NCBI GenBank assembly: GCA_049322795.1 | Contig: JBMOQH010000016.1 | Location: 1 to 64,000, forward strand | Source: Immundisolibacter sp049322795 | GTDB taxonomy: Bacteria; Pseudomonadota; Gammaproteobacteria; Immundisolibacterales; Immundisolibacteraceae | Reading direction: 5' to 3' | Length of the DNA: 64,000 nucleotides | Shown here: piece after piece, positions 15,871 to 25,461 of the stretch | Layout: the number at the start of each line of letters is the position of its first letter | Numbering within the stretch: the first letter of the stretch is position 1 | Position numbers and translations under genes: made by a program | The notes under the pieces: generated by a model | Told to the model about the DNA's origin: nothing | What the model saw: only the letters and a program-made list of their open reading frames with translations | The model's database searches: none

Positions 15871-16770
15871 TCAACGGTCACCGGCCAGCACGCGGTCGAT
15901 GGCGGCCCAGACCTGCGCCTGTATGGCCGGCGCTTCCTGCAGCAGCTCGTGCCGGGCATCGGCAATCCAGGTGACTTCCGCGGCCGGCAGCTGGGTGGCG
16001 AAGCTCGCCGCCGCGTGGCTGTCGACGACCAGGTCCTGGCCGGCCAGCAGCAGGGTGATCGGCGTGTCGATGGCCTGCGCAACGCCGGGTGCCCGCAAGC
16101 GATCCAGCGACCGGAAGGCCGCAGCCAGCCAGTACCAGTCCACCCGGCCGAAGCCGAGGCCGGGCTCCAGCTCGATGCGCCGGCACAGGCGCTCGTAATG
16201 ATCGCGGTCCGAGGTGAGCGGGTTGACGGCGAACGGAATGGTCAGCGGCGTGTAGTTGCGGCGGCCCGGCACCCAGCGCCGGCCCTGGCCGAGGCCGATC
16301 ATGAGCCGCGCCAGCCGGCGCGCCAGGCGCTGCGGCCAGCGTCCGGTGCGGATGCCGATCATCGGTGCGCACAGCAGCGCCCGACTCACGGCACGCGGGT
16401 TCCGGTGCAGGTGGCGCAGCGCCAGGTGCGCGCCCATGGAGTGCGCCAGCAAGCGCGGCGGCTCGCCGGGCGGAAGCGCCGCGAACACGGCGGCGAGGTC
16501 CGCCAGGTGGCGCTCGAACACGTCGGAGGTGAAGCGCTCGCCATCGGTGGAGCGCCCCTGCCCGCGCCAGTCGAAGCTCCACACCTCGAACCCGCGCGCG
16601 GTGAGACCGGCGGCGACCTCGGTGTATTTCTCGAGAAACTCCGACAGCCCTTGCAGCAACAGCACCCGCCCGCGCGCTGCCGCCGGCCGCCAGTGGCCAA
16701 GGCGCAGGCGCGCGCCGTCGTCGGCGATCAGCCAGTCGATGCTCAGCATGGGGTTCGCGGGGGCGTTCAT
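15871..16770 (-). CDS. Alpha/beta hydrolase, lysophospholipase/monoacylglycerol lipase type
   Basis: 299 residues. Oxyanion region LLLQGLSEFLEKY, then FDWRGQGRSTDG, nucleophile elbow AHSMGAH, acid near LLLAGQDLVVD and the histidine in ADARHELLQE, giving a complete Ser-Asp-His triad. The pattern resembles PldB/monoacylglycerol lipase-like serine hydrolases. An in-frame start at 16821 would add 17 residues. The ATG at 16770 (MNAPAN) is preferred because it puts the fold at the usual distance. It is divergent from alr. Confidence 0.78.
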   Translation of the reverse strand: MNAPANPMLSIDWLIADDGARLRLGHWRPAAARGRVLLLQGLSEFLEKYTEVAAGLTARGFEVWSFDWRGQGRSTDGERFTSDVFERHLADLAAVFAALPPGEPPRLLAHSMGAHLALRHLHRNPRAVSRALLCAPMIGIRTGRWPQRLARRLARLMIGLGQGRRWVPGRRNYTPLTIPFAVNPLTSDRDHYERLCRRIELEPGLGFGRVDWYWLAAAFRSLDRLRAPGVAQAIDTPITLLLAGQDLVVDSHAAASFATQLPAAEVTWIADARHELLQEAPAIQAQVWAAIDRVLAGDR

Positions 16771-16841
16771 CGGCGGCAACCGGGCGTCGGGCCGGCGGGC
16801 GACAATGGCAAAATGCCGCACCGCCCAATCGGCCCTGCGCC

Positions 16842-17942
16842 ATGGATTCTACGTTCCCCGCTGAACCGCCCCTGCGGGCCGCGACGCTCGACGTCGACCT
16901 CGCCGCCGTTGCCGCCAATTACCGCTGGTTCGTCGATGCCGCCGGCCCGGCCGCCTGCGCCGCCTGCGTCAAGGCAGACGCCTACGGGCTTGGTCTGGCG
17001 CCGGTGGCACGCACGCTGTGGCAGTCCGGCTGCCGCGAGTTCTTCGTCGCCAGTGTCGGTGAGGGCGCGGCGCTGCGGGAACTGCTGCCGGACGCAGTGA
17101 TCTACGTCCTCAACGGCTACCTGCCGCCGGAGCTGCCCACCCTGCGCGCCGCGCGCCTGCTGCCGGTGCTGAATGACCCGCGCCAGGTGGCGACTTTCGA
17201 GGCCGACTTTCCGCCCGGCACGCCCGCCGCGCTGCAAATCGACAGCGGCATGACGCGTCTGGGCCTCGACATCGGCGACCTGTCGGCCCTCGGGCCGCGC
17301 TGGCGCCAGCCGGGGAGCACTGCCTTGCTGCTGTCCCACCTCGCCTGCGCGGAGGATCCCCGGCACCCCCTCAACCGCGCGCAGCTGGAGCGCTTCACCG
17401 CCGCCCGGCAGGCACTCGGGCGGCCGCGGGCGAGCCTCGCCAACTCATCCGGGGTGTTGCTCGGCGCCGATTGGCGTTTCGACCTGGTGCGCCCCGGGGC
17501 GGGTCTGTACGGCCTGAACCCGACCCCCCAGCAGCCGAACCCGCTGCGCACTGTGGTGCGGCTGACCGCGCCGGTGCTGCAGGTGCGTGACGTGCGCGAG
17601 GACACCAGCGTCGGTTACGGCGCCAGCTATCGGATGAAAGCACCCGGCCGCATCGCCACCGTGGCCTGCGGCTATGCGGACGGTTACCCGCGCGCCGCCA
17701 GCAATCGGGCCCTGGCGCTGGTCGGCGGCAGGCGGGTGCCCCTGATCGGCCGCCTTTCGATGGACCTGCTCATGCTGGACGTGAGCGCCGTGCCGGCCGG
17801 CAGCCCGCAGCCCGGCGACGCCGTCGAATTGCTCGGGACCGAGTACGACGTGGACGCGCTGGCCGGGGCCGCCGGCACCATCGGCTACGAGCTGTTGACG
17901 CATCTGGGACGACTCAGCCGGCGGCGCTACCATGGCCCCTGA
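16842..17942 (+). CDS. alr: Alanine racemase
   Basis: 366-residue PLP enzyme that makes D-alanine for peptidoglycan. The PLP lysine is in CVKADAYGLG near residue 45, and the second catalytic base, tyrosine, in VGYGASYRM near residue 260. SGMTRLG and the C-terminal DLLMLDVSAVP region are typical. Length matches Alr/DadX. It is divergent from the hydrolase and is followed 70 nt later by the RidA gene. Confidence 0.95.
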   Translation: MDSTFPAEPPLRAATLDVDLAAVAANYRWFVDAAGPAACAACVKADAYGLGLAPVARTLWQSGCREFFVASVGEGAALRELLPDAVIYVLNGYLPPELPTLRAARLLPVLNDPRQVATFEADFPPGTPAALQIDSGMTRLGLDIGDLSALGPRWRQPGSTALLLSHLACAEDPRHPLNRAQLERFTAARQALGRPRASLANSSGVLLGADWRFDLVRPGAGLYGLNPTPQQPNPLRTVVRLTAPVLQVRDVREDTSVGYGASYRMKAPGRIATVACGYADGYPRAASNRALALVGGRRVPLIGRLSMDLLMLDVSAVPAGSPQPGDAVELLGTEYDVDALAGAAGTIGYELLTHLGRLSRRRYHGP

Positions 17943-18011
17943 AGTGGGCGCGAGCGGCCTTCCGCCATGCCGATCGCCGCAAGGCCCGCAAAGGACTCCG
18001 CGGAGAAAGCC

Positions 18012-18401
18012 ATGCAACTGAGTCGCTACGCCATCGGCAGCCCCGGCGAAGAAGCCTTCGGCTTCTGTCAGGCAGTGCGCCGCGGTCCACACGTGGCGGT
18101 GTCCGGCAGCACCGGGCGCGACGTGGATGGCCGCATCGTGCCGGGCGGGCCTTATGCCCAGACACGTCAGGCAATCGAAAACCTGCAAACCGCGCTGGCC
18201 GCGGTCGGCGGCGGACTGGCGGACGTGATCCGCACGCGCGTGTTCGTGGTCGACATGAGCGAATGGGAAGCCGTGGCCAAGGCACACTGCGAGGCCTTTG
18301 CCGAGCACCCGCCGGCCAGCAGCCTGATCGGCGTGAGCGCCCTGTTCGAGCCCGACGTGCTGGTCGAGATCGAAGCCGACGCCATCCTCGCCGGGCCCTG
18401 A
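18012..18401 (+). CDS. RidA-family protein
   Basis: 129-residue YjgF/YER057c/UK114 family member. RidA proteins hydrolyse reactive enamine/imine intermediates left by PLP enzymes. The family arginine is in IRTRVFVVDM, and the C-terminal EPDVLVEIEADAI is characteristic. The ATG at 18012 has GGAGA upstream; an ATG at 17967 would add 15 residues. It follows alr, itself a PLP enzyme. It is followed by the repeat cluster. Confidence 0.85.
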   Translation: MQLSRYAIGSPGEEAFGFCQAVRRGPHVAVSGSTGRDVDGRIVPGGPYAQTRQAIENLQTALAAVGGGLADVIRTRVFVVDMSEWEAVAKAHCEAFAEHPPASSLIGVSALFEPDVLVEIEADAILAGP

Positions 18402-18465
18402 TGAAGCGCCGCACGGCACATGCCCGCCATGCGCCCCACGGGCCAACAGCCTGCACCATCGATCC

Positions 18466-18524
18466 GGACCGGGGCGCTCTGCCCCGGACGAAAAGCCCTG
18501 AATAGCTCAGCGCTTTCCTGAGCC
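18466..18524 (+). repeat. Truncated tandem piece of the composite repeat (H4-H5 only)
   Basis: Carries a GGGGC/GCCCC hairpin and a following AGCCCTGA...TCAGCGCTTTCC hairpin, corresponding to hairpins 4 and 5 of the full element. It lies head-to-tail just before full copy B and suggests tandem duplication followed by loss of H1-H3. Confidence 0.7.
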
Positions 18525-18556
18525 CGCCATCACCGGCGGGCCGATCTTAGGGAGAA

Positions 18557-18704
18557 GCTGAAAAATCCCATCCTTGATCTTTTTCAGCTCACCGCATCGC
18601 GGTGCACGCCCGCGATGCGCTCCCTGGATCAATGGCTTGCGCCATTGATCCAGGCCGGGGCGTCCTGCCCCGGACGGGAAGCGCTGAATAGATCAGCGCT
18701 TCCT
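18557..18704 (+). repeat. Composite five-hairpin repeat, copy B
   Basis: Order as in copy A. H1 keeps its outer GCTGAAAAA/TTTTTCAGC pairing but is degraded inside. H2 is a perfect 9-bp stem (18593-18601 with 18611-18619) closing GTGCACGCC. H3 is a perfect 13-bp stem (18624-18653). H4 is CCGGGGC/GCCCCGG, and H5 is GGAAGCGCTGA/TCAGCGCTTCC. The element runs into the ino1 stop codon, so H5 lies in the 3' end of that gene's transcript. It is nearly identical to copy C in H2-H5. Confidence 0.85.
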
Positions 18705-19858
18705 TAGCCGCCGGCCTTCACGCTGGCGCGCTGCGCGACGACTTCAGCGTGCTTGTCCTTCCACACGCCGTCGATGAAGGCCTCGGTCAGGCGGTAGGCA
18801 TCGTCGTCGGTGTACTGCACCGGCGGATGCTTGCAGAAGAACGCCGACGGCGGATACAGCACGCCGCCCTCGCCTCGGTCGAGCGCCAGCTTGCAGCAGC
18901 GGATCATGTCGATGGCAACGCCGGCCGAGTTCGGCGAATCCTCCACCGACAGGCGCAGTTCCAGGTTGAACGGCACGTCGCCGAACATGCGGCCCTCGAT
19001 GCGCAGGAAGCACACCTTGTTGTCGTTCTGCCACGGCACGTAGTCGGACGGCCCGACGTGGATGTTCTCGTCCGCGATGCGCTGGGCCGCCACCGACTGC
19101 ACGGCCTCGGTCTTGGAGCGCTTCTTGGACTTCAGGCGCGTCAGGTTCAGCATGTTCAGAAAATCGGTGTTGCCACCGGTGTTCAGCTGGTAGGTCCGGT
19201 CCACCGTCACGCCGCGCTTGCGGCACAGGTCGGTCAGGGCCCGGTGGGTGATGGTGGCACCCAGCTGCGCCTTGATGTCGTCGCCGATGATGGGCAGGCC
19301 GGCCGCCTCGAAGCGTTTGGCCCAGGCGGGATCGCTGGCGATGAACACCGGCATGTTGTTGACGAAGCCGCAGCCGGCCTCGAGCGCGCATTCGGCGTAG
19401 AAGCGTGTCGCCTCCTCGGAGCCGACCGGCAGGTAGTTGAGCACCATCTCGGCGCGGGCCTCGCGCAGCACGCGCACCACCTCGGCCTGATCCGGCTGCG
19501 CGGCGTCTGCCACCAGAAAGGTGCGCGCATCCGGATATTCCGACATGTGCTCGGAGTAGCCGTCCAGCACGCGGCCCATGCGCACCGCGGTACCACTGGC
19601 CGGAACGTCGCGGCAGAACACCGTGGTGCAGTTGGGCGGGGCAAAGATCGCCTCGGCAAGGTCACGGCCCACCTTGCGGCGGTCGATGTCAAAGGCGGCG
19701 ACCACCTCGATGTCGCCCGGGGCGTAGCCGCCGATGTCCCAGTGCATGAGGCCGATGGCAGCCTGCGAATCGCCCTCCCGGTAGTACTGGATGCCCTGCA
19801 GCAGGGAGCTGGCGCAGTTGCCCACGCCGACGATTGCGATCCTTATTTTTTCCGGCAT
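18704..19858 (-). CDS. ino1: myo-Inositol-1-phosphate synthase
   Basis: 384-residue NAD-dependent enzyme converting glucose-6-phosphate to 1L-myo-inositol-1-phosphate. Seen: IRIAIVGVGNCASSLLQGI (NAD fold), VLNYLPVGSEEATRFYAE, LPIIGDDIKAQLGATITHR, LNTGGNTDFLNM and SVEDSPNSAGVAIDMIR, characteristic of the short prokaryotic/actinobacterial Ino1 class. Inositol synthesis is uncommon in Gammaproteobacteria and suggests inositol lipids or an inositol solute. It lies downstream of manC and a glycosyltransferase on the same strand but with a 346-nt gap, so it probably has its own promoter. Confidence 0.92.
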   Translation of the reverse strand: MPEKIRIAIVGVGNCASSLLQGIQYYREGDSQAAIGLMHWDIGGYAPGDIEVVAAFDIDRRKVGRDLAEAIFAPPNCTTVFCRDVPASGTAVRMGRVLDGYSEHMSEYPDARTFLVADAAQPDQAEVVRVLREARAEMVLNYLPVGSEEATRFYAECALEAGCGFVNNMPVFIASDPAWAKRFEAAGLPIIGDDIKAQLGATITHRALTDLCRKRGVTVDRTYQLNTGGNTDFLNMLNLTRLKSKKRSKTEAVQSVAAQRIADENIHVGPSDYVPWQNDNKVCFLRIEGRMFGDVPFNLELRLSVEDSPNSAGVAIDMIRCCKLALDRGEGGVLYPPSAFFCKHPPVQYTDDDAYRLTEAFIDGVWKDKHAEVVAQRASVKAGG

Positions 19859-20204
19859 CTGGGTCTTTTCCCGCTTCAGGGCCTCGTCACGAAGAATTCA
19901 CGTACGCATGACACCATGCGTGCCGCACGGCGTTTCATTTTGCCGCGCGCGTCTATTTTGGGCGAGGATGGGCCGCTTGGCCTAGCCGGTCGCTGGCGGC
20001 CGCGGCGGGTGCCGCACCGCGCCGGCGCCGACGTGCTGCGTGATCAGGACGCCGACCGCCAAGCAGGGATCACGACCCGATCGCCCTTGGGGAGTTCAGC
20101 AGTCGGTCGCCGTCGGTCTACGTGCGCCGCGACGAGAACAGCAACGCGAATCGCCATGCCGGCTGACCGGCCGCAGCGCCAGGCGAGGCAGCAGTCGCCG
20201 AGGT
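19859..20204. other. Intergenic region between ino1 and the glycosyltransferase gene
   Basis: 346 nt without a supported gene. It must hold the ino1 promoter (leftward). The only structure I see is a perfect 7-bp hairpin with a 4-nt loop at 19904-19921, in the expected ino1 leader. The open frames here are antisense or run-on shadows with no recognisable sequence. Confidence 0.6.
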
Positions 20205-21326
20205 TCATTGCGGCACGGCGGTTGCCGCATGGGCAAGGGATTGCAGGCGTTGCACGAACCGCTGCGGCGAGAATTGCGCCTGCCAGCGCGCGTGCAACGC
20301 GGCGCCCATCGACTGGCGCAGGTTGGCATCCGCGTGAACGCGGCGCAGCGCGGCGGTCAGGGCCGCGACATCGTCCGCCGGCACCAGCACCGCCGCATCG
20401 GCGACCACGTCCGCAACACCGCCAACGGCTGAGGCAATCACCGGCCGGCCGGCGGCCATGGCCTCGGCGATGGCGAGACCAAAGGCTTCGTTTCGCGACG
20501 GGAAGACGCAGGCATCGATGGCAGCCAACAGGGTGCGCGCACCCGGCCGCCAGCCGCAAAAGCTGACCTGTTCCTGAAGGCCCAGCTCGCCGCACAGGGC
20601 GCGCAGGCCTTGTTCCTCGCGTCCGCTGCCGATCAAGGCCAGGCCCACCTGCGGCATTTCCCGCGCCAGCGGGGCAAAGGCGCGCAGCAGCACGTCGTAA
20701 CCCTTGACCCGTTCCAGGCGGCCAACCGACCCGAACCAGAACCAACGCGGGTCAAGATCGAGTGCCGCCAGGGCCTGCGCCCGATCGACGCACGGCGGAG
20801 CGGATACGGCATTCGGGAGCACGACGATGCGCTGGGGCGGAAAGGCCGGAAACCGCCGCGCCAGATCGGACCGCACCGTGTCGGAAACGCCAATCAGGGT
20901 CAAGGGCGCCCCGAGGGCGCGTTCCAGGGTCCGCCGCCGGCGGCCCTTGAACTGTCCGATCTCATGCACCACGCCGAACACCTGCCGCACCATCCCCAGC
21001 CGGCGCAGTGCCAGCGCCAGCGTGAGCGCCTTGTAGCGATGGGCAATCACCAGGTCGAAGCGCTGTCCGCGGCACGACCGCCACAGTCGCCACAGCGCCC
21101 GCAGGCGCAGGCCCTCCAGGGCGCCGCGCGGCAGACCCAGGAATCGCACCCGCCCGCCCGGATGCCGCGCCAGTGCGGCGTCCGGTTCGCCGCGCAGAAA
21201 AACGACCGTACTCTCGAACGGCGGCCTGTCCAGCGCGTCCCGATACAGGGTGAACAGTTCAGTCAGGTATCGGGTATCCGGACACAGATGCAATACCCGC
21301 AACGGTCGCTCGACCGTCGACATCAT
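20205..21326 (-). CDS. GT4-family glycosyltransferase
   Basis: 373 residues, two Rossmann halves of the GT-B fold. The C-terminal half has VGRLERVKGYDVLLRAFA, then PSRNEAFGLAIAEAMAAGRP, the EX7E-type nucleotide-sugar site of GT4, and ASAVGGVADVV. The donor is not readable. It overlaps manC by 4 nt (ATGA), which makes GDP-mannose a natural candidate donor. No LPS core operon surrounds it, so the acceptor is unknown. Confidence 0.82.
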   Translation of the reverse strand: MMSTVERPLRVLHLCPDTRYLTELFTLYRDALDRPPFESTVVFLRGEPDAALARHPGGRVRFLGLPRGALEGLRLRALWRLWRSCRGQRFDLVIAHRYKALTLALALRRLGMVRQVFGVVHEIGQFKGRRRRTLERALGAPLTLIGVSDTVRSDLARRFPAFPPQRIVVLPNAVSAPPCVDRAQALAALDLDPRWFWFGSVGRLERVKGYDVLLRAFAPLAREMPQVGLALIGSGREEQGLRALCGELGLQEQVSFCGWRPGARTLLAAIDACVFPSRNEAFGLAIAEAMAAGRPVIASAVGGVADVVADAAVLVPADDVAALTAALRRVHADANLRQSMGAALHARWQAQFSPQRFVQRLQSLAHAATAVPQ

Positions 21327-22747
21327 TTATCGCTGCGTCCGTAGTGATCCTCGAAGCGAACGATGTCGTCCTCGCCCAGATAACTGCCGGACTGCACCTC
21401 GATGATTTCGAGATCGATGCGGCCCGGATTTTCCAACCGGTGCGCGGTGCCAATCGGAATGTAGGTGGACTGGTCCTCGGCCAGCAGTCGCACATCGTCG
21501 CCGCAGGTCACCCGCGCCGTGCCCTTCACCACCACCCAATGCTCGGCTCGGTGGTGGTGCATCTGCAGCGACAGGCTCGCGCCCGGCTTCACCACGATGC
21601 GCTTGACCTGAAAACGGCCCGACTGCACCAGCCCCTCGTACGAACCCCAGGGTCGGAACACCTGCCGGTGCACCAGCGGCTCGTCGCGGCGCTGCGCCTT
21701 GAGCCGCTCGACCAGGCGCTTTACGTCCTGCGCGCGGGCGCGGTCGGCAACCAGCACGGCGTCCGCGGTCTCGACCACGATCAGGTTCTTCACACCCAGC
21801 GCGGCCACCAGCCGCCCTTCGCTGCGGATGAGGCTGCCGCTGGCGTCCTCGACCAGCACGTCGCCCGACAGGACGTTGCCGGCGGCGTCGCCGGGCTGCG
21901 CGTCGAGCAGCGCATCCCAGGAACCGACGTCGCTCCAGCCGGCGTCGAGGGCCACCACCGCGGCGCGGTCGGTACGCTCCATGACCGCGTAGTCGATGGA
22001 ATCGCTCGGCGAAGTCAGGAACGCCGCGCGCGCGACGCGCACGAAGTCGAGATCCGCGCTCACCGCATCGAAGGCCGCCCGGCAGGCGCCGGCGATCGCG
22101 GGCGCATGCCGCTCCAGCTCGGCCAGGTAGCTGCCCGCCCCCAGCAGGAACATGCCGCCGTTCCACAGATACTCGCCGCTCGCGACATAGGCCTTGGCGT
22201 GCTCGGCATCCGGCTTTTCGACAAAGGCGAGCACCCGCCGCGCGGCGCCGGCGTCGAACGCGTCGCCGGCGCGGATGTAGCCGTAGCCGGTCTCCGGCCG
22301 CGTCGGCCGAACGCCGAACGTAACCAGCGCCCCGGTCGTCGCCGCCGGCACGCCGTCCAGCACGGCACGCCGGAAGGCCTGCGCATCGGCGATGAGGTGA
22401 TCCGACGGCAGCACCAGCATCAGCGCATCGCCGCCGTGGCGGGCGTTCACATGCAGGGCCGCCAAAGCCACCGCCGGCGCCGTGTTGCGCCCGGCGGGCT
22501 CCAGCACGATCGCCGCGCCTTCCACGCCCGCCGCGCGCAACTGCTCGGCGACCAGAAAGCGATGCTCCTCGTTGCACACCACCAGCGGCGGCGCCATGTC
22601 CGGCAACCCCTGCAAGCGCAGCACGGTTTGCTGCAACAGGCTGTGCTCGCCGGCGAGCGGCAGGAACTGCTTGGGATAAAGCTCGCGCGACAGCGGCCAA
22701 AGGCGCGTGCCGGCACCACCGGACAGGATGACGGGGATGATGATCAA
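21323..22747 (-). CDS. manC: Mannose-1-phosphate guanylyltransferase / mannose-6-phosphate isomerase
   Basis: About 474-residue type II bifunctional enzyme making GDP-mannose. The nucleotidyltransferase domain opens with ILSGGAGTRLWPLSRE and has FVEKPDAEHA and NGGMFL. A short linker leads to the cupin-type isomerase domain with RPWGSYEGL, SLQMHHHRAEHWVVVKG and IPIGTAHRLEN. No ATG lies near the family start, so a TTG at 22747 gives the typical N-terminus. A GTG at 22843 would add 32 atypical residues. It is coupled to the glycosyltransferase by a 4-nt overlap. Confidence 0.9.
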   Translation of the reverse strand: MIIIPVILSGGAGTRLWPLSRELYPKQFLPLAGEHSLLQQTVLRLQGLPDMAPPLVVCNEEHRFLVAEQLRAAGVEGAAIVLEPAGRNTAPAVALAALHVNARHGGDALMLVLPSDHLIADAQAFRRAVLDGVPAATTGALVTFGVRPTRPETGYGYIRAGDAFDAGAARRVLAFVEKPDAEHAKAYVASGEYLWNGGMFLLGAGSYLAELERHAPAIAGACRAAFDAVSADLDFVRVARAAFLTSPSDSIDYAVMERTDRAAVVALDAGWSDVGSWDALLDAQPGDAAGNVLSGDVLVEDASGSLIRSEGRLVAALGVKNLIVVETADAVLVADRARAQDVKRLVERLKAQRRDEPLVHRQVFRPWGSYEGLVQSGRFQVKRIVVKPGASLSLQMHHHRAEHWVVVKGTARVTCGDDVRLLAEDQSTYIPIGTAHRLENPGRIDLEIIEVQSGSYLGEDDIVRFEDHYGRSDK

Positions 22748-22929
22748 AGCCAGTACCGTGGTGGGAAAAGCGGCGGCAGACCCAAGCGGATCGTGAACGG
22801 GCGCGGGTGGGATCGCACCGCGCCGAACGCAGCCGGTGCGCACCCGACAACGGTCAAAAGATACACCGTCGGCATGTCATCGAATGTTTCACGGCCGGCT
22901 TGCACGGGGCGGCCCCCGCGGCGGCAGCC

Positions 22930-23778
22930 TCAGCGGCCGCCCGGTCCGAGCGCCTGCCACAGCGCGGCGGTCGGTTCGGCGCGGTTCAGGGTGTAGAAGT
23001 GCAGGCCCGGCGCGCCGCCGTCGATCAGCCGCCGGCACAGCGCCAGCGTCACGTCGAAACCGAACGCGCGCAGGCCGTCGAGATCGTCGCCGAAGTCCTC
23101 CAGCCGCGCCTTGAGCCAGCGCGGGATCTCGGCCCCGCAGGCGGCCGAGAAGCGCGCCAGCTGCGTGTAGTTGGTTATCGGCATCACGCCCGGAATGATC
23201 GGCACCGTCACGCCCGCGGCAGTGGCGGCATCGCGGAAGCGGAAATAGGCGTCGGCGTTGAAGAAATACTGCGTGATGGCGCCGTCGGCCCCGGCCCGCA
23301 CCTTGCGCACGAAGGCGTCGAGGTCAGCCCGCGCGCCGCGCGCCTGTGGGTGCACCTCGGGATACGCGGCGACCTCCAGGTGAAACCAGTCGCCGGTCTC
23401 GCGGCGGATGAAGGCCACCAGATCGCTCGCGTAGCGGAACTCGCCCGGTGCGTCGCCCATGCCGGACGGCAGGTCGCCGCGCAGGGCCACCAGGCGGCGG
23501 ATGCCGAGCGACCGGTAGGCGTCCAGCAGCTCGCGTAGGCTGGCCGCGGTGGCGCCGATGCACGAGATGTGCGGCGCCACCGGCACGTCGCCGCCCTGTT
23601 GCAGGGCGGCGACGGTGTCGAGCGTGAGATCCCGCGTGCTGCCGCCGGCGCCGAAGGTGACCGACACGTAGCCCGGCCGCAGCGGCAGCAGCGCCTGCCG
23701 CGCCTCGGCGAAGCGCGCGGCGGCGTCGTCGCTGCGCGGCGGGAAGAACTCGAAGCTGAAACTGCCGGCGTGGCTCAC
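22930..23778 (-). CDS. metF: 5,10-Methylenetetrahydrofolate reductase
   Basis: 282-residue FAD enzyme supplying 5-methyl-THF for methionine synthesis. FSFEFFPPRSDD, VSVTFGAGGSTRD, ALRGDLP, GADGAITQYFFNADAYFRF and PIIPGVMPITN are diagnostic. The GTG at 23778 follows the ahcY stop by 8 nt with GAGG between, so it belongs to the ahcY-metF operon and shares its SAH-riboswitch leader. Confidence 0.95.
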   Translation of the reverse strand: MSHAGSFSFEFFPPRSDDAAARFAEARQALLPLRPGYVSVTFGAGGSTRDLTLDTVAALQQGGDVPVAPHISCIGATAASLRELLDAYRSLGIRRLVALRGDLPSGMGDAPGEFRYASDLVAFIRRETGDWFHLEVAAYPEVHPQARGARADLDAFVRKVRAGADGAITQYFFNADAYFRFRDAATAAGVTVPIIPGVMPITNYTQLARFSAACGAEIPRWLKARLEDFGDDLDGLRAFGFDVTLALCRRLIDGGAPGLHFYTLNRAEPTAALWQALGPGGR

Positions 23779-23786
23779 GGCGGGCC

Positions 23787-25190
<1,404 letters not shown>

Positions 25191-25264
25191 GCGGTCACTC
25201 CTGGATTTCGGGCGACCGGTGTGGCGAAGACTTCGAAAGGCGTCGCTCGCACCGGCCGTGAGTC

Positions 25265-25332
25265 ACGGGGTAACGAGCGCGGTTGGACGGCCTGAGCCTG
25301 GCGGGGCAAACCCGTTGCAGCGCTCCTCAGGT
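25265..25332 (-). promoter_or_regulatory. SAH riboswitch in the ahcY-metF leader
   Basis: On the minus strand the segment reads CCTGAGGAGCGCTGCAACGG, a G/C-rich hairpin, CCAGGCTCAGG, then AACCGCGCTC. CCTGAG (25331-25326) pairs with CTCAGG (25296-25291) as P1, and GAGCGC (25325-25320) pairs with GCGCTC (25280-25275) as the second helix. The conserved GAGGAGCGCTGCAAC and CCAGGCTC blocks are those of the SAH riboswitch class found before ahcY/metF genes. Binding of S-adenosylhomocysteine normally raises expression of this operon. It lies about 75 nt from the ahcY start. Confidence 0.88.
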
Positions 25333-25344
25333 GGCGGCGATTCT

Positions 25345-25358
25345 ATCAATATATTGAT
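25345..25358. promoter_or_regulatory. Perfect 14-bp palindrome, candidate operator upstream of the SAH riboswitch
   Basis: ATCAATATATTGAT is a perfect inverted repeat in otherwise GC-rich DNA, 13 nt upstream of the riboswitch and thus over or near the ahcY promoter. Such AT-rich palindromes are typical of ArsR-family operators, and SahR is an ArsR-family regulator of SAH-recycling genes in other Proteobacteria. I cannot confirm that this matches the SahR consensus. Confidence 0.4.
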
Positions 25359-25461
25359 GGCAGGCCGCCTCGCCCTTACGGGCAAGCCAGCGCCGGCTTG
25401 CGGGCAGCAAGCCCCGCTCCCGCTGTTACGCTTGCGCCATTGCCCGTCGCCGCCCCGCCCC

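Noticed and set aside
18623..18673. A bidirectional terminator between convergent ridA and ino1
   Set aside because: The hairpins recur in the same order at two other loci with no convergent genes and lack U-tracts, so they are part of a repeat; some termination activity is still possible.
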